Below, piece by piece: positions 6,253-11,002 of a DNA stretch of 11,002 nt (position 1 is the first letter of the stretch; the number at the start of each line of letters is the position of its first letter). Position numbers and translations under genes: made by a program. The notes under the pieces were generated by a model that did not search any database, was not told where the DNA came from, and saw only the letters and a list, made by a program, of their open reading frames with translations. Origin of the DNA: Bacteroidota bacterium (GTDB lineage: Bacteria > Bacteroidota > Bacteroidia > Flavobacteriales > Weeksellaceae); contig JAEZWE010000133.1 of assembly GCA_023420435.1 (NCBI GenBank), positions 1 through 11,002 on the forward strand, read 5' to 3'.

Positions 6253-8049
6253 ATGATGAAAAAGCTTTTTTCCTGTTATGCTATTATAGCCGTTATCTTC
6301 GCTGGTTTTTCTTCTTGTAAGAAAAAAGACTCCCCTTTAACAAAGGTTACACCCACCGATTTAGATTCCATTGCGGCAAACTATTATGAGCAATATCTAA
6401 AATTACATCCTTTTGAAGCTACGGCTCAAGGAGATAACCGTTATAACGATTTGTTGCCTATTAATATAAATGAAGAATCAATTTCCGGAGAAATTGCTTT
6501 TTACAGCTCGGTACAGGAACAATTGAAAAAAGTAGATTACAAAAATTTGCCCGATAATAAAAAAGTAGTTTTCGATGTTTTGGATTACACCCTGAAAGAT
6601 AAGATTGAGCGATATGCCTATCATCCAGAATACATCCCTTTTACCCAATTTAGCGGACTTCCATTAGATTTTCCGCTTTTAGGAAGCGGAGAAGGAACAC
6701 AACCTTTTAAAACAGAAAAAGATTACGAAAATTGGTTGCGTAGAATGGAGAAATTTCCGGAATGGATGGATGCTGCCATAGAAAATTTTAAAACCGGAAT
6801 TTCTCAAAAAATTGTTTTACCAAAAAAACTGGTAATCAAAATGATTCCGCAAATGAATGCTGAGGAAATTGTAAATACCGATCTTGAAAAAAATATTTTT
6901 TATGGTCCTTTAAAAAAATTTCCGGGTAACTTTTCGGAAGCCCAAAAAGAAAAATACAAAACTTTATATACAGAAGCAATCACCAAAAAAATTATTCCTT
7001 CTTATCTAAAAATGGCTGAATTTCTTGAAAAAGAATATCTGCCAAAATCCCGGATTACCGATGGAATTAATGGAATTCCTAAAGGAAAAGACATTTATGC
7101 ATACTATTCAAAAAGTTGGACCACCACCAATATCAGTCCCGACGAAATCAATAAAATAGGAGTTCAACAAGTGAATATGTTGCGCTCTGAAATGGAAAAG
7201 GTGAAACAAGAATTAGGATATAACGGAAGTTTAGAACAATTTCTGAATTTTGTAAAAACCGATCCCAAAGCAATGCCTTACCAAACCAATACAGAAGTTA
7301 TTGCCGCATTTAACGAAATTCTAAAAAAAATAGAACCCAAATTAAAAACCTTATTGTCCGTAACCCCAAAAACCGGTTTTGAAATCCGGCAAACCGAAAA
7401 ATTCCGCGAAGCCAGTGCAAGTGCAGAATATATCCAGGGAACTCCAGATGGCAAAAGACCCGGAATTTTTTATATGCCTTTGCCGGATCCTGCTAAATTT
7501 AATGTAACCAGCGGTATGGAATCTCTTTTTCTCCACGAAGCAATACCGGGACATCATTATCAGGTTTCTCTACAACAGGAAAATACCGATTTGCCTAAAT
7601 TTATGCGTTTTGGTTGGTTCGGAGCTTATGGTGAAGGTTGGGCACATTATGCCGAGACTTTAGGTTTCGAATTGGGACTTTACACGGATCCTTACCAAAA
7701 AATGGGTTATTTAAGTGACCAAATGTTACGCGCCGTTAGATTGGTTATTGACACTGGTTTGCATACCGGAAAAATGAACCGGGAAGAAGCCATAAACTAT
7801 TTTTTAAATAATGTAGCTTACGACGAAGCAGGCGCAACTGCAGAAGTGGAACGCTATATGGCAATGCCGGGACAAGCTTTGGGATATAAAATTGGTTCCC
7901 TTAAAATTCGGGAATTGCGGGATTTATATTCTAAAAAGCTGGGTGAGAAATTCAATGTTGCAAAGTTTCACGATGCCATCTTAAGTCAGGGCTGTCTTCC
8001 TCTTTCAGTTTTAGAAAAGAAAATGGAAAACTGGGCAAAAAATCAATAA
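6253..8049 (+). CDS. DUF885 family putative metallopeptidase lipoprotein
   Basis: A 598-residue DUF885 protein. The N-terminus (MMKKLFSCYAIIAVIFAGFSSC) is a lipoprotein signal with lipobox FSSC; Cys22 is followed by KKKD, so it is probably membrane-anchored outside the cytoplasm. The zinc-site motif HEAIPGHHYQ starts at His428, and GEGWAHYAETLG (461 onward) supplies a glutamate (Glu468) expected as a further metal ligand. DUF885 proteins are large helical enzymes related to zinc carboxypeptidases; the substrate here is unknown, probably peptides. I chose the ATG at 6253 (the ATG at 6256 is equally possible) over the in-frame TTG at 6241, which would only add MKKI. It stands alone: the promoter upstream is not obvious, and the next gene downstream has its own -7 box. 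Confidence 0.88.
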   Translation: MMKKLFSCYAIIAVIFAGFSSCKKKDSPLTKVTPTDLDSIAANYYEQYLKLHPFEATAQGDNRYNDLLPININEESISGEIAFYSSVQEQLKKVDYKNLPDNKKVVFDVLDYTLKDKIERYAYHPEYIPFTQFSGLPLDFPLLGSGEGTQPFKTEKDYENWLRRMEKFPEWMDAAIENFKTGISQKIVLPKKLVIKMIPQMNAEEIVNTDLEKNIFYGPLKKFPGNFSEAQKEKYKTLYTEAITKKIIPSYLKMAEFLEKEYLPKSRITDGINGIPKGKDIYAYYSKSWTTTNISPDEINKIGVQQVNMLRSEMEKVKQELGYNGSLEQFLNFVKTDPKAMPYQTNTEVIAAFNEILKKIEPKLKTLLSVTPKTGFEIRQTEKFREASASAEYIQGTPDGKRPGIFYMPLPDPAKFNVTSGMESLFLHEAIPGHHYQVSLQQENTDLPKFMRFGWFGAYGEGWAHYAETLGFELGLYTDPYQKMGYLSDQMLRAVRLVIDTGLHTGKMNREEAINYFLNNVAYDEAGATAEVERYMAMPGQALGYKIGSLKIRELRDLYSKKLGEKFNVAKFHDAILSQGCLPLSVLEKKMENWAKNQ

Positions 8050-8071
8050 TTTTTTGGCATAAATATATTTT

Positions 8072-8098
8072 TTTATAAAGTTTATAAAATTTTATATA
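8072..8098. repeat. Short AT palindromic repeats upstream of the response regulator
   Basis: The palindrome TTTATAAA occurs at 8072-8079 and 8081-8088, followed by a 7/8 copy TTTATATA at 8091-8098 that runs into the -7 box. Centres are spaced 9-10 bp, close to one helical turn. They may be an operator or an AT-rich upstream element, or just base composition. Confidence 0.35.
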
Positions 8099-8102
8099 TT
8101 TG
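8095..8102 (+). promoter_or_regulatory. -7 promoter box of the response-regulator gene
   Basis: A perfect TAnnTTTG match (TATATTTG). Transcription would start near 8109, 30 nt before the ATG at 8139. No TTTG/TTG is found 17-25 bp upstream, so the promoter may depend on an activator. Its position rules against translation starting at the TTG at 8100. Confidence 0.45.
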
Positions 8103-8138
8103 TTTCAGAATTTTCTAAAAAGAAATAGCAAGAAATTG

Positions 8139-8495
8139 ATGAAAATATTAGTAGTGGACGATAATCGTGAAATCTGCGAAATGATTGAAACCATTTTAGC
8201 ATCAGAAGGTTACGATTCTGTATCTTGCCCCAATCCTTTAATTGCCGGTGCAATGATTAAAAAAGTGCGCCCCAAAATTTTAATCACCGATATTTTAATG
8301 AGTGGATTGGACGGAAGAAATCTGGTGAAAGAATTACGCGCTACCAAAGAAGGAAAAAATCTTAAAATCATTATGATTTCTGCAAATTTAGAATTCAACA
8401 AACCTGGTATTTTGGAGGGCGCTGATGCTTTTTTAGCAAAACCTTTTCAAATGGAAGATTTGCTGGATAAGGTAAAAGCGCTTATTCATTCTTAA
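8139..8495 (+). CDS. Single-domain (CheY-like) response regulator
   Basis: A 118-residue receiver domain with no output domain. The acidic pair Asp7/Asp8 (MKILVVDDN), phosphoacceptor Asp51 (ILITDILMSGLDG), Ser81 (IIMISAN) at the switch Thr/Ser position and Lys101 (FLAKPF) are all present, so it should be phosphorylated by a histidine kinase; none is encoded nearby. The ATG at 8139 gives a typical receiver start. An in-frame TTG at 8100 would add 13 residues not seen in the family and would overlap the -7 box. The C-terminus ends right after the last receiver helix (LLDKVKALIHS), so it is complete. Its 3' end overlaps the convergent endonuclease III gene by 14 bp. It probably acts by protein-protein contact or phosphotransfer. 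Confidence 0.9.
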   Translation: MKILVVDDNREICEMIETILASEGYDSVSCPNPLIAGAMIKKVRPKILITDILMSGLDGRNLVKELRATKEGKNLKIIMISANLEFNKPGILEGADAFLAKPFQMEDLLDKVKALIHS

Positions 8496-9111
8496 TCTCA
8501 AAAAGCATTTTTGTTATAAAATCTTTACTGACGTCTCCTCTTGCAGGTGAAAATTCTCGTCCGTAAAAAATAATTTGTAAATGAAGCCGGTTCCAAACGC
8601 TTTCCGGAAAAATTTTCTTCGCATCATTTTCTGTTTGTACCACATTTTTTCCTTCGGTTAATTTCCATTTTTTCATTAAACGGTGAATATGGGTATCTAC
8701 AGGAAATGCAGGAAATCCAAAAGCCTGGCTCATCACTACAGAAGCTGTTTTATGACCAACTCCGGGAAGTGCTTCCAGTTCTTCAAATGTTTTGGGAACT
8801 TCACCTTGATGCCTTTCCAAAAGAAGTTCAGCCATTTTTTTTAGATTTTTAGCTTTTTGGTTGGATAAGCCTATTTCTTTGATGAGTTCCTTAATTTCTG
8901 AAACATCCAATTTTGCCATTTTTTCAGGATTTCCAGCAATTTTAAAAAGCTGTGGTGTTACCTGATTTACTTTTTTATCTGTGGTTTGGGCAGAAAGTGC
9001 TATCGCTACCAATAAGGTAAAAGGATCGGAATGATCCAAAGGAATAGGAACGTCGGGATACAGTTTTTCCAACTCTTTCATAATCGTTGCTGCTCTTTGC
9101 TTTTTTGTCAT
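8482..9111 (-). CDS. nth: Endonuclease III homologue lacking the [4Fe-4S] cysteines
   Basis: A 209-residue HhH-GPD DNA glycosylase/AP lyase of base-excision repair, acting on oxidised pyrimidines. The SAQTTDKKVN segment (40-49), the helix-hairpin-helix LPGVGHKTA (115-123) with catalytic Lys121, and VDTHIHRL (138-145) with catalytic Asp139 are intact; they correspond to Lys120 and Asp138 of E. coli Nth. The C-terminal part that normally carries C-x6-C-x2-C-x5-C reads YGREFSPARGDVSKDFITK, and the whole protein has no cysteine, so the iron-sulfur cluster is absent. The remaining length is near normal, so this is not truncation. I recall similar cluster-less versions in other Flavobacteriia. It is divergent from the peroxiredoxin gene with 31 bp between the starts. 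Confidence 0.9.
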   Translation of the reverse strand: MTKKQRAATIMKELEKLYPDVPIPLDHSDPFTLLVAIALSAQTTDKKVNQVTPQLFKIAGNPEKMAKLDVSEIKELIKEIGLSNQKAKNLKKMAELLLERHQGEVPKTFEELEALPGVGHKTASVVMSQAFGFPAFPVDTHIHRLMKKWKLTEGKNVVQTENDAKKIFPESVWNRLHLQIIFYGREFSPARGDVSKDFITKMLFEIKNE

Positions 9112-9127
9112 TTAAGGCTTATTTTTG
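9096..9127 (+). promoter_or_regulatory. Bacteroidetes-type promoter for the peroxiredoxin gene
   Basis: TTTG at 9096-9099, a 20-bp spacer and a perfect -7 box TATTTTTG at 9120-9127 on the plus strand. Transcription would start near 9134, 9 nt before the ATG at 9143. The upstream box lies inside the first codons of nth. Confidence 0.6.
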
Positions 9128-9129
9128 AG

Positions 9130-9137
9130 CAAAAATA
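9130..9137 (-). promoter_or_regulatory. -7 box on the minus strand for nth
   Basis: CAAAAATA on the plus strand reads TATTTTTG on the minus strand, a perfect TAnnTTTG box. Transcription would start near 9123, 12 nt before the nth ATG at 9111. No TTTG partner is seen at the right distance, so this assignment is weaker than that of the opposing promoter. Confidence 0.35.
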
Positions 9138-9142
9138 TAAAA

Positions 9143-9595
9143 ATGGTAAACGTTGGAGACCATTTGCCGGATTTTGAAGTTCTCAATCAAAATGGAAAAA
9201 AAATAAATTCGTCAAAGTTTATCGGGAAAAAACTGGTAGTTTTCTTTTATCCTCAAGCAAGTACGCCTACTTGTACCGTGGAAGCTTGTCATCTTAATGA
9301 ACATTATTCACAATTAATAAAGGCGGGATTTCAATTGGTGGGCGTTTCAGGAGATTCCGTAAAAAAGCAGAAAAATTTTCATTCAAAAAATGGTTTTTCT
9401 TATGATTTACTTGCTGATGAAAACCATGAAATCATCAATAAATTCGGGGTTTGGAAGGAGAAGAAAACTTTTGGGAAAACCTATATGGGAATTGTAAGAA
9501 CCACTTTTCTTTTCGATGAAAACGGAATTTGTTTTAAAGTAATTGATAAAGTAAAATCTAAAGAAGCTGCCCATCAAATTTTAGAAGAAAACTAA
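9143..9595 (+). CDS. bcp: Thioredoxin-dependent peroxiredoxin (BCP/PrxQ type)
   Basis: A 150-residue cytosolic peroxiredoxin that reduces hydrogen peroxide and organic peroxides with electrons from thioredoxin. The family start VGDHLPDFEVLNQNGK is present. The active site FFYPQASTPTCTVEAC holds peroxidatic Cys44 and, five residues later, Cys49, the resolving cysteine of the atypical 2-Cys BCP type. GVSGDSVKKQKNF and GIVRTTFLFDENG (with the conserved Arg) follow. The ATG at 9143 gives the usual length; an in-frame TTG at 9125 would add MSKNIK but overlaps the -7 box. It is divergent from nth and its stop overlaps the convergent secreted-protein gene by 4 bp. Confidence 0.93.
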   Translation: MVNVGDHLPDFEVLNQNGKKINSSKFIGKKLVVFFYPQASTPTCTVEACHLNEHYSQLIKAGFQLVGVSGDSVKKQKNFHSKNGFSYDLLADENHEIINKFGVWKEKKTFGKTYMGIVRTTFLFDENGICFKVIDKVKSKEAAHQILEEN

Positions 9596-10305
9596 TCTTT
9601 TCTGCGGTTTTTTTCTAATCTTTTTTTCATTTTTTCGTTTATTTTTCTTTGCTCTTCTTTCAGTTCATCAGCTTTGGCTTTGGCTTCCTGCATTTGTTTT
9701 TCTAAAGCAGCATAATGTGGGTTATTTTTACAATCTTTACCGTAAAGTTCGGCGTATCTTCCCAAATCCTCACCTTCAGAAATTTCTCCTGTTTTTTTAT
9801 CTATCGTTAAAATAAAATGCGATTTCGCTAAAGGACATTCTTTTGAGGTAATTTTCCCGACCTCAACCTCAAAACGGGTTCCCATGTTTTTGTAATTAGC
9901 GGCATATTCTTTAAATTCATAATCCACCAAATATCCTTTTGTAATCGCCAAAAGCGCAGCTTCTTCTCCATTATCAATGGTTCCAATGAAATCTCTTAAG
10001 GATTCCATGTTTTGGATGTAATAAAAGCTTCCTCCTTTGGAAGCGGCGATATAATAAAATCCTTCTTCGTGCGGATTCATTTTAAAACCAGAAAATTGAG
10101 GCAGATAATTTTTATGATTTCCTTCTTTTAAGACTTTATCTCTTGCATATTCATTATAAACCAGCGTCCAGGAATCGGTTTGATTATTGGGAATTATTTT
10201 CGTGAGAATATTTTCTGCATTATAGATTAAGGTTTTTTCGTTTTTTTGAGATAAAGCCCAAAAAGAAAAAAAGAAAAAAAGAAAAATGCCCGATTTTTTT
10301 TTCAT
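9592..10305 (-). CDS. Secreted protein of unknown function with charged C-terminal helix
   Basis: A 237-residue protein starting with a signal peptide (MKKKSGIFLFFFFSFWALSQ) with a likely signal peptidase I site after ALS (residue 19), so it is exported. The mature part (20 to about 190) has mixed strands and helices and two cysteines (in KECPLAK and GKDCKNN) that could form a disulfide. The last 45 residues (KQMQEAKAKADELKEEQRKI and onward) form a highly charged, probably coiled-coil helix ending in a basic tail (KKRLEKNRRKD). No family was recognised. It lies 64 nt downstream of the guanylyltransferase gene on the same strand, so it may be co-transcribed, though a link to sugar metabolism is not evident. 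Confidence 0.75.
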   Translation of the reverse strand: MKKKSGIFLFFFFSFWALSQKNEKTLIYNAENILTKIIPNNQTDSWTLVYNEYARDKVLKEGNHKNYLPQFSGFKMNPHEEGFYYIAASKGGSFYYIQNMESLRDFIGTIDNGEEAALLAITKGYLVDYEFKEYAANYKNMGTRFEVEVGKITSKECPLAKSHFILTIDKKTGEISEGEDLGRYAELYGKDCKNNPHYAALEKQMQEAKAKADELKEEQRKINEKMKKRLEKNRRKD

Positions 10306-10369
10306 ATTATGTTAAAAAGCTGAGTTATTAAAACAACAAAAACACCAATTTATTGCTAAAAAGGCTTTT

Positions 10370-11002
10370 TTACATAAATTTTCCGCCTTTTTTACCGTTT
10401 TTTAAATCCTGAACATAATCTTTAATGAGTTGATCATTATCTCGGGGACAAATTAAAAGCGCTTTGTCGGTATCTACAATTATATAGTTTTTAAGACCGT
10501 CTATAATGACCGCTTTATTTTTGTTTTTGATTCTCATAATATTGCCTTTGCTATTATAATTCAGCACATATTTGGAATTGTGTGAATTTTTATTTTCATC
10601 TTTTTCGGCGTTTTCAAAAACGGAATTCCAAGTTCCAAGATCGCTCCATCCTAAATCTGCAGGAATTACATAAACATTCTTGGCTTTTTCCAAAATTCCG
10701 TTGTCAATGGATATTTTAAAAACTTTGGGATAGATCAGTTCAATACAACTTTCCTCTCCTTTAGAATTGTATTCGCAGGAAGAAAACTGCTCATACATTT
10801 CCGGAAGATATTTTTGAAATGCGGTTTGTATGCTTTTTACATTCCAGATAAATATTCCGGCGTTCCATAAAAAATCGCCACTTTCCAAAAAAGTTTTTGC
10901 AATTTCCAGATCCGGTTTTTCGGTAAACGTTTTTACTTTATTAATTTCTGAATTTTTCTTTTCAATAAACTGGATGTATCCATAACCGGTATCTGGTCTT
11001 GT
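10370..11002 (-). CDS. manC: Mannose-1-phosphate guanylyltransferase (3' part only)
   Basis: The C-terminal 210 residues of a sugar-nucleotide pyrophosphorylase; the start lies beyond the right edge. It makes GDP-mannose from mannose-1-phosphate and GTP, for polysaccharide and glycan synthesis. Seen are RPDTGYGYIQF at the window edge, VKTFTEKPDLEIAKTFLESG, DFLWNAGIFIWN, PADLGWSDLGTWNSVF and a terminal left-handed-helix region (IVDTDKALLICPRDNDQ), all typical of GMP-type guanylyltransferases. The protein ends shortly after this region (KGGKFM), so there is no fused phosphomannose isomerase domain. The TTG at 10888-10886 is an internal leucine codon, not a start. Confidence 0.9.
   Translation of the reverse strand, partial: TRPDTGYGYIQFIEKKNSEINKVKTFTEKPDLEIAKTFLESGDFLWNAGIFIWNVKSIQTAFQKYLPEMYEQFSSCEYNSKGEESCIELIYPKVFKISIDNGILEKAKNVYVIPADLGWSDLGTWNSVFENAEKDENKNSHNSKYVLNYNSKGNIMRIKNKNKAVIIDGLKNYIIVDTDKALLICPRDNDQLIKDYVQDLKNGKKGGKFM

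Noticed and set aside
8100..8138. Upstream TTG start for the response regulator
   Set aside because: The added residues are not part of the receiver fold and the TTG is inside the -7 box TATATTTG, so it would not be in the mRNA.
9125..9142. Upstream TTG start for the peroxiredoxin
   Set aside because: The codon overlaps the -7 box at 9120-9127; the ATG at 9143 gives the usual family N-terminus.
10357..10372. A/T hairpin (TAAAAA / TTTTTA) at the end of the guanylyltransferase gene as a terminator
   Set aside because: The stem is A-T only, includes the stop codon and is not followed by a T tract on the minus strand; too weak to call.
10886..10888. TTG as start of a 172-residue protein at the right edge
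   Set aside because: The frame is open to the window edge and encodes conserved guanylyltransferase sequence upstream of this codon, so it is an internal leucine.
1..11002. CRISPR arrays, insertion sequences, tRNA or rRNA genes, defence or secretion systems
   Set aside because: No spaced direct repeats, transposase frames, terminal inverted repeats or RNA gene sequences were seen; the gene content is housekeeping.

Overview
The window looks like a chromosomal segment of a low-GC Flavobacteriia bacterium, most like the Chryseobacterium/Weeksellaceae group. This is judged from the AT-rich coding sequence, A-rich leaders without Shine-Dalgarno boxes, TTTG / TAnnTTTG promoters, the protein families present and their style (a TonB with a K/T/N- and G/N-rich linker, an 'SSC-KKK' lipoprotein signal, an 'ALS-Q' signal peptidase site). 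No species can be fixed from the sequence alone. There are no RNA genes, insertion sequences, phage genes or CRISPR arrays; it reads as core housekeeping DNA.

Left part (1-3454): the 5' end of an EF-G-like translational GTPase paralogue on the minus strand is divergent from a tight plus-strand operon. The operon holds an SpmA-SpmB fusion membrane protein (684-2087), a UbiE-like SAM methyltransferase split by a one-base frameshift (2090-2807), a small soluble protein of unknown function (2811-3203) and a DUF2007-type protein (3200-3454, overlapping the previous gene by 4 nt).

Middle (3460-6240): a minus-strand exbB-exbD-tonB operon (5415 to 3460) encodes an inner-membrane proton-driven energiser of outer-membrane transport. 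Upstream of it, on the same strand, is a very acidic, arginine-free 153-residue protein with its own well-formed Bacteroidetes promoter. Then comes a plus-strand DUF885 putative metallopeptidase lipoprotein (6253-8049).

Right part (8050-11002): a stand-alone CheY-like receiver (8139-8495) runs tail-to-tail into an endonuclease III gene (nth) that lacks all four iron-sulfur-cluster cysteines. nth is divergent from a bcp-type peroxiredoxin; the two are separated by 31 bp, in which the -7 boxes of both directions form a perfect inverted repeat. A secreted protein of unknown function and the 3' part of a mannose-1-phosphate guanylyltransferase gene follow on the minus strand and leave the window.

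No new multi-gene system stands out. The most useful observations are the frameshift in the methyltransferase, the cluster-less endonuclease III sharing a promoter region with a peroxiredoxin, the palindromic repeats ahead of the response regulator, and three convergent gene ends with no room for a terminator.
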